Shown: positions 45,970 to 58,138 of the stretch, piece by piece
Numbering within the stretch: position 1 is the stretch's first letter
How the letters are laid out: each line of letters starts with the position of its first letter
Origin: Musa acuminata AAA Group
Taxonomy: Eukaryota; Streptophyta; Magnoliopsida; Zingiberales; Musaceae
DNA: 64,000 nt
Assembly: GCF_036884655.1 (NCBI RefSeq)
Contig: NC_088356.1
Span: forward strand, 12,010,001 to 12,074,000
Direction of reading: 5' to 3'
Position numbers and translations under genes: made by a program
Notes under the pieces: model-generated
The model's database searches: none
What the model was told of the DNA's origin: nothing
Seen by the model: the letters and a program-made list of their open reading frames with translations, nothing else

Positions 45970-48900
45970 CGGTGGGATAAAATTATAATTTTTTGTTTTT
46001 TCTTTCAGCCTAACAGTTTAATCACTAAATTTCCTATATTTACATATAGGTCCTCCAATTTATAAATAAATCTTTATAAATAAATTATCAAAAGTGAAAT
46101 TACATCAATCTATTGAGTATTAGAATAGGACTTCTCTAATGTTTGATCCGAGAGATACAAAGGACAGATTTACATATTTTCTTATTAAATCAAGATCTTA
46201 TAGTCATGTTTTATATCACCTTTATTGCTATAGAAATAGTATTTTACTATGAAGGTTTTTTTTAAAAGTTTATATAGCATTTATAAACTTAAGTGATCTA
46301 CGTTTCTAGTAACTCTTTGAGTTTTACTCAAAATATTACGAAATTTTTTTACTTTAATCTTAATTCTTTCTAATCAACTTATTTAAGTTTTATTTATTCT
46401 TAATTTTATTATAGTAGATTTTAAATAAGCCAAACTAGAAAAAAATAAAATTAATAATAGATTATATGAGAAAGGACTCAATTATATTCACGTCCAAGGT
46501 TATTGAAATTACAACTTTGTCAAATATATTAAGGATATAATCTTGAATTCTTCAAATATCATTATATTGAATTTTAGCTGATCCTTTAATTAAGATGTTA
46601 GACTGTAGTAAAGTCTAAATATTATTAGCAATTATTATAAAAGTAAATCTTTTAAAACTTTATCAATCATTTATCTTAATTACTTGTTTCATAAAATTTT
46701 TAGTAGTTATGTATGTGATCCTTTCAACTAGTTTAATCAAGATTTAACATATTGAGTGTAAATTACATATACTGAAATCATTTATAATAATTTAATCTAG
46801 AAAATATATGAATACTAAAATGATAAAAAAATGCATGGAAGAAAGAACCATTATAAATAAATAAAACAACATTAATGCTTTGAGTTTTCAAAATATGATA
46901 AATTATTAATATCTTCCATATTTCACTTTTTAAGATAATATTAACTTATCTAGTATTTATATAAAATTATTTATACTAGATTGATACCATCCCCATGCAA
47001 ATAGTATTACTATATTTGAGTATACAACCTTAAACTATAAAAATATTTAAAACAATATCATTCTACTTCATCATATAATTATTGGAATTAGATTTTTCTT
47101 TGAGATTATCTAAATTATCTAATTATGTGTTATTATGAATTTTATTTTTATTAATATTATTTATGACTAATTCTTTAATGTAATTTTATAATTTATTAAT
47201 CTATGCAACTTTGGCAAGACCAATACAATAATATAAAATATAATTTAAAATATCATATAGATAATAAAATATTTATTATAATTTATATCTTATAAGTCTA
47301 TCATCCCATACCATTTTAGTAGCTAATAGTAAAATAAAACTTAAGGATATAAGTTACAAATAATATTTATCAAAATTTTTAATTTAATTTATGCCAAAAT
47401 AATTCAATATCAATAACTATAATATTTATTGAATATTAATCAACATAAAAGAAGCTCATATGATAACTATAATCATGATAAAATATAAATTATATTTTTA
47501 TATAAAAAATAAATATTATTCATAATTTTAAATATATGCGTGTGAATAACTAAATAAATATTCAAGAACAATAATTAAATTTAATAATCACATGCAAAAT
47601 TTTATGAATATATCATATGAGAAAACTATAAAAGAAAACTATAATTTATATTTTTAATTCCATATAGAACTCTAAATTAGACTAGTCAATCATATTTAAT
47701 TAGATAAATTTAGAATTATGCTACCCAAATTGTGCTTATTGATTTAAGCTAATCATACACTTAATTAGGCCCGTCAAAATTAAAATTATCAAACTGTCAA
47801 AATATAAGCATAATCAAGTCTGATAAAATGTTTGATTAAAATAATCAAATTAGTTAATTTTATAATTAAGAATGTAAGTTAAAAAATTTTAATTATTGAA
47901 GGGCATAACTAAAAAATAAATTTTAAGAACTTATCTTAGAATTTTTTATTTTTGAGTGGTAAAAATATTCTTTTAAAAAAACCTTAATTCTCACTTTTTT
48001 ATGAAATCGCTATGCAAAGCCATCGTGGTGCAAGATCACCACTCTGAGCAAAGGCTATACTTTTATTGTCGAATAATGATCTCTATAATCGTCGTACGAT
48101 GTTGTGTCGTCGTGCCCATGCTTCTACTTGGGCAAACATTGGCCTTCGGGGTCTAGTTGATGCCACTCGCTGTTCACAAATTCTATAGTGATGCTATTGT
48201 AATCATTATAGGCAGCAACACTAATGCAGTCATTATAGTTGTGACACTACTATGGTTGTCACAACTACTATAAGTAGCGACTACATTGCAATTGTCGCAT
48301 ATAGTAGCGATGCTGCTGTAGTTGCCACAGTCGCCTATGACCAAGGCAAGTTCTTCGTCGTAAGATTACTATACATAGGCAACCAGTGCCCATTATTGGT
48401 AATCATAATTTATGGTACTTTCGCTGCATACGTAGCCATTGCCTATGATTGGGCTAGTAACCATAAGAGGTTATCGCCCTCAACAATACTATCATCAATA
48501 ACAAGCTATCGATAATGACCTATTGATATGAGGAACCTCACATACCCTACAAGCAAATGACAAGACAAACAAGATAAGAAAGCATATTGATAACACTAAA
48601 GGACCATTCAAGCACTATAAATCAAAATTGAATGACACCTTTTCGCAAGTGAATGATATTAATAAATAGATCTAAATATAAAATAAATTTGAATTACTTT
48701 TACAATCCAAAATATTTGATTTCAAAATATATCTCCAATTGTAAGCATAAAAGTTGTAATTATGCTACTGCTATATAGAAAACTTTAATGCCATAAGCTG
48801 AAATCATATAACAATATATTAAACATACAATACATAGCTACTAAGAGACTTTTAATCTTATTTACAAGGGCACCATCGTTGGATCCGAAGTTGTAACGAT

Positions 48901-50940
48901 GCTAACATGTTAGGGAAAACTAAACTCATCTTCTCTTCTTTTCCTATTCTTCATAGGATCATTTTGAGCGATAGAAGATCTGTAATCTCTCAATAAATTC
49001 ATGTGATTAATAAAAGATGAAAGAAGATATATAATATCTTAATAACATAACGCATTGACGTTGAGTCCCTAGAAGATACTATCTATTTATATGTGAGAAC
49101 AGAAGATCTAGAATAAATAATCAGAAGAATCTCTTCTATCAAGATCATCTCCTAAAAAATCTTTCATAATCAAACTTATTTTTTATTGACCGATAAGACC
49201 ATACAACTTACATGCCGATGCCTTTTCCATGGCCGACAGAGACCGATGGAGTAAGAGGCCCGGCGGAAAACCAACCGATAGAAGCCTCTCATCTCTTCTT
49301 TTTTTGTTTTTTTGCATTTTCGAAAATATGGATATTTCTGTAATGGGCCTTTTCTAGAACAATTCCGGCCCATCTTTTTCTCATAAATAAGCTTCTTCTC
49401 ATTGTTTCCGACGAAATGGGCCATTCGTAGAGACCAGCCCATCTGATCAATCCAAATGCACACTCTCTCTTTAGATGTCTCACGTCAAGTACTCCAATCC
49501 AAATGCTCCAATTGGCTTTATTCTATTAGGAATTAATATAGCGAACCTTAAGATTGTGGTAGCGTCTTAAAGGAGCCCTACATGGATATGTTATAATGTG
49601 AGTTAAATGTTGTAATCACACAATTAACGGTCATGTGGCTGTCATCTTTGGTGCTGCTGCTGCTAATCATTCTTCTTAATGAAATCCCTGGAATGTCTGC
49701 CCCAACACTGGCAAGTGGGCCCCTACAGTCTTGCTAACAAGCAGACCACCCACCACAACTAATAATATACATCCATACATTACGTATATATTTATATACA
49801 ACTCTCTTTAAATGATTCATTCGCATTCTTCTTGTATGCATACCTCTATTATAGTAGTCGTGATTCATGATGGATATAGAATGGAAGCAATCATGCTTGT
49901 TTATTTATGCAAACGATGGGTTCTCTGTAAATCTATATGTGGACTTAGACATGCATGCATGGAAGGATAGAAATATAAATATAAATATAAATATAAAAAT
50001 ATTTATTTATTTATTTATATGAGAATACTTGTTGCTGCTTATGTCACTCACACCTGCAATAATATTGGGTCTTACCTTGTGCTTCAAATGCAGACGACTT
50101 ATTGCGGCTCATGTCACCTACCTGAAGTTTCCAATGCTAATCTTCACATCTTAGCTGATACAAGCTGTGTGCTGGTGGTGAAGAAATCTATATTTCTCAT
50201 ATCCATATATATATATTTCTTGTGCCTATGGATCCAATCCCCATCAACGACGAGTATTATAATGCTGTTCATATAATTGAAGAGGAAGACATTTCAACCG
50301 CCCCTCGAGAGTGGCTGGTCTGACGTGGGAATTCGATGTGTCCCACACGAACGAGAAGCGGCTAATGGATTTGGAGTCGCCTCCCTGCACTGCATTATTC
50401 CCGGTAATTATCACAAACACTTGCCGACCAATAAATCCCGGGTTGGTTGTCGGCGCGAGGCAGAGTGTGGAGATCAATTTCATCTTCTCTCCTGTTCCTA
50501 AGGGACCGTTCAAGCTGTGCTCAGCACCAAAATCTCATCTTCCTACCTGCAGCTAACGTGTGTTCTTGGCAGTCATTTGGCTCACCACCTCGCACACTGC
50601 AAGCCATCTTGTCCGCCATGGAGCTCAGAGTGGATCTTAAAGAAGAAGGAGGTGATGATGGTACTGCTTCCGAGGCGAGTCATATGATCTCTGGAATCCG
50701 TGCAGATTCGCTGGGTTGGATCAGTCCCACTCGGTGTCACGCGGGAAGCACCGAACCCCTCTTCCTACTCTTCCTCATCCATCTCTAACGCCTCTTTACT
50801 GCTTCCTTTCTGCCTCGTCTGTTAATGTACTCGAGCAACAGTTACTTCACCTCATCATTGAGGCAACAACGTAAACCTGGAGAAGAGCGAGAGAAGCAAG
50901 AGACTCATCTTGAGCTGAGCTAACACACCAGCATATTGTG
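45970..50940. other. AT-rich decayed DNA, then ordinary intergenic DNA
   Basis: 46000-48000 is extremely AT-rich with no readable domain. At 48000-48500 there is a degenerate run of GTTGTCACAACTACTATAAG-like phrases that gives a spurious Thr/Ala/Val-rich frame. From about 48900 base composition returns to that of gene-bearing DNA, but I find no supported gene up to the patatin-like locus. Short open frames at 49176-49463 and 50244-50788 have no recognisable domains. Confidence 0.5.
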
Positions 50941-51375
50941 AGAGAGAGAGAGAGGAGGCTGCTGGTTAAGAGAAGGATAGAAGGGAAAGAGAATCAATTT
51001 GTATTACCAAGGGCGAGGAGAGAGAGGTGGAGAAAAAGGAGAGAGACGAGGAGAAGAAGACATGAACCCGAGTCCACCTAGGTCCTTCGTGTTCCCTGCC
51101 TTCAGCTCCACCTAAACAAACGAACAAACCATCATCCTGTCCTCCCTCTCCTCTTTCCTCGCGTGCTTTCTGGTGAAAGCAGAGGAGACACCAATCAAAG
51201 AGAGCTGTATCAGCTGTCCTCCAGGATTGATACGGAGGTCATCCCCGTCTCTCCCTATCCATCAAGCTTCGATCTTTCTTGTGAAAAAGGCATGTTGAAG
51301 AAAGAGAAAGGAAGAAGCAGCGGAGGACCAATCCAAGGACGAGTGGACGGGGTCCAAGTGTGTGAAAGAAAGGGA

Positions 51376-51386
51376 ATATATATATA
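51376..51386 (+). promoter_or_regulatory. TATA box of the patatin-like gene
   Basis: ATATATATATA lies 165-175 bases upstream of the ATG at 51551, predicting a 5' UTR of about 140 bases. The DNA just upstream (50940-51060) is rich in GAGA repeats, which are common in plant promoters. Confidence 0.5.
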
Positions 51387-51550
51387 GCCAGTCCATTCAA
51401 TCTCTCTGTAGACATCTGGCTCGGTCGTTGTCGCAGTTCCAAGTTGCGATTTTGAGGCCGCTCCCCCCTTTGGAATCGATCAGTTGTTCACCACCGTGGA
51501 AAGGAGGAAGAAGACAGAAGAGGAGCCCAAGAAAGAGAGAGGGGAAGCGC

Positions 51551-53626
51551 ATGGCGGCGGAGGTGGAGGAGGAGATGTTGGTGCCGACGCACCAGTGGAG
51601 GAGGTACGGAGACGAGGCAGCCACGGCGGCAGAGGAGGATCCGAGCATCGACACTGACAAGCTAAGCTACGAGATCTTCTCTATCCTGGAAAGCAAGTTC
51701 CTTTTTGGCTATGACGATCACAAGCTCTGGATCCCGACGGCTCCCCCTCCAGCCGCCACTGTCACCGACGCCCCGCCGGCTCAGGCGGCCGAGGCGTCCT
51801 CCTTTAAGAACCAAAGGGGCAAAGTGTGCGTGCTCTGTCTCGACGGCGGAGGCGGCTGTGGGATGCGCGGCATCCTACCCGGGAAGGCCCTGGCCTATCT
51901 CGAGCAGGCCCTCAAGACCAAGTCCGGGGACCATGACGCGCGAATCTCCGACTACTTCGACGTCGCGGCCGGCGCCGGCGTCGGGGGCGTCTTCGCCGCC
52001 ATGCTCTTCGCCACTCGTGACGGCGCTCGCCCCCTCTTCCACGCCGATGATACCTGGCGCTTCCTCGCCGACCAGGGCAAGCGCCTATTCCGAAAGGGGT
52101 CGCCTTCCTCCTCCTCGTCATCCACCCCAGGAATGTTCCTCCGCTGCCTTTTCCCCGGCGGCGAAGGGTCGACGACGGCGGCGATCGAGAGGGCGATGAA
52201 GGAAGCATTCGGCGACAGCCTAACGCTTCGGGACACGGTGAAGCCGGTGCTCATCCCGTGCTACGACTTGAGGAGCTCCGCGCCGTTCGTGTTCTCGCGT
52301 GCCGACGCCCTGGAGAGCGAGAGCTTCGACTTCCGGCTGTGGGAGGTCTGCCGGGCGACGTGGGCCGAGCCAGGGCGGTTCGAGCCGGCGGAGATCAGTT
52401 CGGTGGACGGAGCCACCGCCTGCGTCGGCGTGGACGGCGGGCTGGCGATGAGCAACCCGGCGGCGGCGGCCATCACTCACGTCCTTCACAACAAGCAGGA
52501 GTTCCCCTTCGTCCGTGGGGTGGAGGACCTCATGGTCCTCTCCCTCGGCTGCGGGGAGGCCGGCGGCGCCGCGGCGGCGCCCCTCGTGTCGGAGGCCGAG
52601 AACCGCAAGTTCCGGCGGTGGGGCCCCAAGGAGTGGGCCCGGCCCATCTCGCGCATCGCTGCCGACGGCTCCGCCGACCTCGTGGACCAGGCCGTCGCGC
52701 TCGCCTTCGGTCAGTGCCGGAGCTCCAACTACGTACGTGTCCAGGTACGTGCGCGCTCGGGTTTCCATTCTCATCCAACGTCGTTAACGCGCGCCTGGTG
52801 GCGGAACTGGTCATGTACGCGAATCCCCGGGCGGAGAGGACGAGGGCGGGCCACCTCTTGAGCGCGTTGGTGGTTGTGGTGTCCCGCGAGAGCGGTTAGG
52901 TCCAAACAAGCTCTCGTCCTCTTCTCCTCCTCTCCTCCTCTTGGGTTAAAGGGCCGTTTCTACCTCGGTCTATGTGTAGGTGGTGGTGGGATAACCCACG
53001 ATGGTGAGCAGCAGCCGCTGCTGCTGTCACTTGTGGGAGCACACAAGGACAAGGCGTTGGCGTCGGCAGCGGTACTCTCCCCCGCTTTTTTTTTGGCTTC
53101 TAGTGGCTGTTTCCCCATCTCCCAAACAGTGCGCTCGCACCGAGGTCCCCTGTTCTCGACCTCTTCCAGCCATTGGTTCTCTGTTTCATCCTGCATCATT
53201 TCTTCCTTTAACTCTCACCTTGCATTTCGACAAACACCTTGTTTCCAGTTGAATAACCTAGCGCATCAGTATCCTAAAGGTCCATTGCATGAGCCGAAGA
53301 GTTCGTAGACATTGATGTCTGTTGGTTTTGTGTGATCGCAGGCTGATGCTTCGAGCATGGGAAGATGCAGCGCGGAGGTGGACTACGACGCAAGGCCGGT
53401 TACCGTGAAGGTGCTGTCGGAGACGGCGGAAGAGATGCTGCGGCAGAAGAACGTGGAGTCGGTGCTATTCGGTGGGAAGAGGGTGCGTGGGCAGACGAAC
53501 ATGGAGAAGCTGGATTGGCTTGCAGGGGAGCTCGTGCTGGAGCACCGGCGAAGGAGTTGCCGAATAGCACCCACCGTCGCATTGAAGCGAGCACATCCTC
53601 CGAAGTCCGCCACCACAAGTAAGTAG
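51551..53626 (+). CDS. Patatin-like phospholipase, pPLAIII clade
   Basis: Two exons, 51551-52744 and 53342-53626, join at CAG/GCT in phase 0 to give 492 residues. The patatin domain starts at about residue 92 (KVCVLCLDGGGGCGMRGI; the oxyanion-hole Gly-rich loop is at 98-102). Where classic patatins have the serine GXSXG, this protein reads GAGVG at 141-145, the hallmark of the pPLAIII clade. The DGG motif with the second catalytic residue is at 295-297 (VGVDGGLAMSNP). A Ser-rich insert lies at about 184-192. pPLAIII proteins act on phospholipids and galactolipids as acyl hydrolases, with effects on cell elongation and cellulose content. The N-terminal 85 residues are variable and low in complexity. 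The intron is 597 bases with GT-AG ends. Both exons are GC-rich. The gene appears intact. Confidence 0.93.
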
Positions 53627-54423
53627 TCGTAGTCAGTCCATGCATGAAGCAGCGCTGGCCTTGTGTTCCTGCCGTTCTCTTCCTTCAAGTAGAAGTACAG
53701 CATTCTCGGTTACAAGAATCTCCATGTTCGCACTTGGTCGAGCAGTCCCGTCTTTGTCTTGATGCAGCATTCCATGTTATTAGGAAGGAAGAGAGGCTGT
53801 CGCTGATTCTTGCTCCTCAGGTAAATGTTGTGTCGAAGGGCCGCCGCCCATAATTCACAATGGCAAGGAACCCCCTGCTGTTTCTGGGGGTAGTTCATGC
53901 TTCATCATTCCCTCCATCTGTTGCTAGTGCTGCTTCTTAAGTCTGTTTGCACACACATCTGCCCCCATCATCATCTATCTACCTTCCCAGGCTTCACAAT
54001 CTGTGGTCCATGGATCCAACAAAAGGAATAGGACATGCTGAATCAAGCAAGTGGTACTCTCTTTTCTCTATCCATGACAGTGTTGATTGATTTTTCCTCC
54101 TCTTTAGTTCTCTATGTGATGAGACATGGTTGCTTAATATCCATGCGTCTCCTGGTTGGTTTTGGTGCAAAACATTTGCTTTTGTTTTGAGAATGGCATG
54201 TTTCTTCCGCTTGGCTCGTGCATCCAAAGTAAACTAACGAACATGCGCTACTTAGGCAGGCAATGGGTGAATCCATGATAAGAACACTCGAGCAAAGAGG
54301 GAGGCAGGAAGCAAGCAGAAAGAAAGGTCTACTAGTAGGGTAGGGTATCTCTGGAGTGCAGAAAGAAAGGCATTCCCTATTTCTCAGTCACCAAGAATCA
54401 CAAACGGACAACCAAACACATCT

Positions 54424-54475
<52 letters not shown>

Positions 54476-55447
54476 ACCATTGCATGAGAAGGGATTGTGG
54501 GGCTAACTCAACATTGTAACCCTGTGCAAGAGGTCAAGAAAGGAAGTGAGGAAAGCAATGAGAAGATCTAAGGAGGAGGCATGTGGTCCAAAGTGCTACT
54601 GTTCGACTCACCTGAGGGCATATCCTTTGTCTTTGCTGCCGTACCACCATTTTTTCATCTTTACTTCTCTCTTTCCCAATCGCCATGATCTGAAAGTTGA
54701 ACATCTTCCAGGTTGGCAGCTACTAGCAATCTCTATATCATCAGCATTTCAGCACCACGAAATGTCACCAATAATGTATTCATCTGCAACAATATATTTC
54801 CTGATTCCATAGAAATGAGGATGATAAAAATTAAACATAAAGATCAAGGTAGTTGGATCGGATGCCTAGAAGCCAAGGGTAGGCATTCCAAGTAGAATAT
54901 CTTCTTCGTCATCATCATGATGCTAAAATCATTAATGATCGATCCTAGCACAAATTTCAATTAGTCAAAAGAGGCTGTTGTTCAATTTAGACTCCAAACA
55001 AAATAGCTCCTTGTTGAGGGTCAACGTGATCGGTCTAGCCACCTACCTGTGTTGATTATAACAAAAACCTGAACGATTAAACCCTAAATTTGCCATATAC
55101 AATCTTTCTCCTCATGAAGCAAGATAAAAAAATTGACATGACAAAATGTAAAGCTCGGTCATCTGTAGATATGTTCAACAATGTTAAAGAGGGAAGGAAC
55201 AAAAAGGGTGACACAGTCTTAACATTCAAGAACCAAATTTAACTAAAGATCTGTAGAGAAGCAATTTTAACTAATACAAATGCCTTTTTCTCATCCAGAA
55301 CAGGACACAACTGTGTGAATTTGGGTGCAACAACAGCGCTTAAATAGATTTGACAAAAGGAACAACAGAAACTCATTTCAGAGCATTTGAACTCAGTAAA
55401 TATGGACCTTAGTTGTGCTTAGCTCCACTAGGAGCAACATCCTCGTA
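53627..55447. other. Intergenic region after the patatin-like gene
   Basis: Holds the probable 3' UTR of the phospholipase gene and a long CT microsatellite. No open frame here is supported. Confidence 0.55.
54426..54473. repeat. (CT)24 microsatellite
   Basis: About 48 uninterrupted bases of alternating C and T. Confidence 0.93.
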
Positions 55448-55651
55448 TTAAGCAAGCTTTGGGGTGAGCAAGGATCCATTTGGAGCAGGAGCAATCTGTT
55501 GCTGGAGGGCAGGATCAACAGGAAACAATCCACATTGTCCAGTTTGGGCCATAAGTTGATCCAACAGCACCGACGCTACCATGGCTTCCACCATCGGAAC
55601 AGCTGCAAAACAGAAAATCAGGCCGGAATGAAAAATTTTAAAAATAAAACT

Positions 55652-55855
55652 GTTGAAAAAAATAGAACATAAGAGAATTATTCAAGAAGCTTCATTGAAA
55701 AAACTTTATTGAAGAAATGAAGAAACTTAAATACATTAACATGTCCCTCTCCTATTTATATAAATAATGAAGGAGAATTTTTCTCAACAGAATGAAGGAT
55801 TTTCCTTAATAAAATATAGAGATTTTCTTGAAGAAATCTTATCTACTATCAAACA
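55652..55855. repeat. Possible small insertion in the chorismate synthase pseudogene
   Basis: The coding match stops abruptly at DPC (about 55857). About 200 bases of AT-rich DNA bounded by TGTTGAAAAA and TCAAACA follow before the next exon. The ends resemble an LTR (TG...CA), but I see no target duplication, and an ordinary decayed intron is an alternative. Confidence 0.3.
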
Positions 55856-56381
55856 CAAGGGTCATAGCGGTCTCTTGCTATGAGATCAGTTTCATGTCGT
55901 TGTCGTTCTCTTTGTCACTGTCTTCTGCTTTTTCTGATGAAATAAATAAATCACAGTAAGACTATGATATAACTGAGAAACAGAAAATTAAACTAACAGA
56001 ACATCGACACCACCAGAGTGTTACAGTGATGCATTACCACCCTCATGATAGTAGAACAGATTCTTTGTTTCCCACTAGGGACTGAGGTGGTTTAATTATT
56101 AAAACATCTCTGCTTCGATCATTTGACCAGAAAAATTAGTATTTTGTTTCCTTTCATTTTAACATTGTGGAAAGGCGTCAAGTTTTAGTTCATCAGGGAT
56201 TAGAAATGTGTGGAATATAATCTACACCAACTATCATACATTGATTCAAAACCAGCTTACCCCAATTGTAGATGCTGGTTTAAAAGCTATTCTCGTAGAG
56301 ATGGTTTCTCCATTGGATATCCCTCCCTGTACAGAGGAATCATCGTATTTCACAAAGTCCAAAATTTTAAATGCAGATTAG

Positions 56382-56787
56382 TAATTGAAATTTCAAATTG
56401 CTGGAAATCTTGTTCGCATATTACCATGCTCGCCAATGTAGAACTCATCGTTATGCTCACTTCCGGTCATAAAAGTACCTGAAGACAGTAACAGAGAGGA
56501 AAAACAAGTCCAAAGAATTCAGAAGCTCTAACCATGAAATACTGATAAGACCAGTTGTGTATGGAGAACATCAGAAAACATACTTGGGGTCTACAATTAC
56601 CTACCTGAAAAACCGCTGCCAAATTCAAACCCTTTTGTTGCAGGCAGAGACAACATCGCTTTTGCCAAATCAGCTTCCAGTTTATCAAACACTGGGCACC
56701 CAAGACCCTGATCACAGTGAGTGCACTTGAGAATGCTCTCGTAGAATACAAGAGGACAAGATTTCCAGCAATTTGAAATGTCAATTA
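56382..56787. repeat. Inverted repeat, 32-base arms, 342 bases apart
   Basis: The left arm at 56382-56413 and the right arm at 56756-56787 are reverse complements with one mismatch in 32. They enclose two chorismate synthase exons. The left arm follows directly on the HNDEFYIG coding segment, and the right arm is in an intron. Confidence 0.85.
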
Positions 56788-58138
56788 ATCCAGGTCAATG
56801 CAAATTATTATAATTCATTACTGAGAAGAAGCTACAGTGTTAGAGAAAGGAAGTTGAATCAGGTCAAATAATTACTCGTGGAACATTTCTGGCAATGCAA
56901 GTCACGACACCACCAACAGAGTCACCTCTAACTCGAACAGCATCAATGGCCTCAATCATCTTTTGAGCATATTCTGGATCCGGACATCTAATGATATTAC
57001 TCTCAATCTGATAGTGTCAGCAATGCTATAATCAGTTCACAATAATACAAAAAGAGAAAATGGTAATAGTATTTAGAAAAACTGAGCAATGACAGACCTG
57101 ATCAAGGGTCACTATCTCATTATCAACAACTCCTTCAGGAAGCACCACTTTGTGCACTCGAGAAACATATGCTATAATCTGTAAGGGAGGGGAGGGGGAA
57201 CAAAAGTAATGTTAAACAGATGCAGAGTTCACACTGATATGCAGGCACCAGTTGAAATCCTGCATTAGCTATACTATCAGATGATGATTGCTACATGTAG
57301 AATTTCATGTGGTCAATTATTTGATTAATGTTTCACATAACCGAGTTAGATGACTATATCATTCTTAGAGATTATCGGACATGAGAAAATAGAGGTGGGA
57401 GGACAGGGACAACAATAGGGATATAACCCCAGCTCAGGTCCACTAATCAAATGCTCTCATAATAAGGTAATTACATTACTTCACATTCACAATTTTGCAG
57501 AAGCCCTGGAACTAAATAACAACAAAACTTAACAAGCCATAGATGCCAAGATATTTATACAAGCATCAAAATGTACTTTATCTGCCTTTGTCTGCAAATT
57601 TTATATGATAAAATATCCTAATTCTTTATTATTACTATATTCTTTTCATCAACCAAGAATTGGTTAATTTCATCAGCATTATGGTTACTCGTGAAACAAG
57701 CACAACCAACCATGAAATTGAGTCCAAAATCAAAAGCACATATCGCATGATTCATTTATACTCTAACCCAGCCATTCTTCCAGCACATGATCGACAAAGG
57801 ATGAACATATTCCTACCAGCCAATATATAGGAACAGTATGTGATAAACAAAGATATAAGAAAAGGTAAACCAATTTGTATACCTTGACAATATATGTGAG
57901 AAAAGAAAATCTTATAGTAAAACTGAAAATAGATCTTTCAGATGTCAAAACTAAATTCATATAATATAGACTGGATTATATGACTGTTAAAAGATTAAAT
58001 AGCAACAAGGTGCATAGGATACCTGTATCGCTCTCAACCCATACTTGAAGTCGTACGTGGCATCTGCATGAATTGGCCTATAGGCTATTGACATTTCACT
58101 CTAGTCCTGCAAACAACGAGCAAGAGAACATCCTGAGC

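Larger units (their letters stand above)
55448..58106 (-). pseudogene. Chorismate synthase pseudogene, 5' end missing
   Basis: Minus-strand exons match chorismate synthase (last shikimate-pathway step, EPSP to chorismate, in plastids). Exon 58106-58023 reads D, stop, SEMSIAYRP then ADATYDFKYG. Exon 57178-57098 gives IIAYVSRVHKVVLPEG; 57007-56876, [11 protein letters not shown] and [11 protein letters not shown]; 56707-56605, [15 protein letters not shown] and GFEFGSGF; from 56478, TFMTGSEHNDEFYIG; about 56335-56270, QGGISNGETI and AFKPASTIG; about 55930-55857, HETDLIARDRYDPC; 55602-55448, AVPMVEAMVA and the stop. Lesions are TAG at 58103-58101 where the family has Tyr, a frameshift in the KQ-T-VT region near 55890-55915, no donor after the HNDEF exon, and loss of the exons upstream. 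A solo LTR begins just beyond 58106. Confidence 0.88.

Noticed and set aside
48252..48515. An 87-codon frame rich in Thr/Ala/Val/Tyr
   Set aside because: It arises from degenerate short repeats of the GTTGTCACAACTACTA kind and has no domain.
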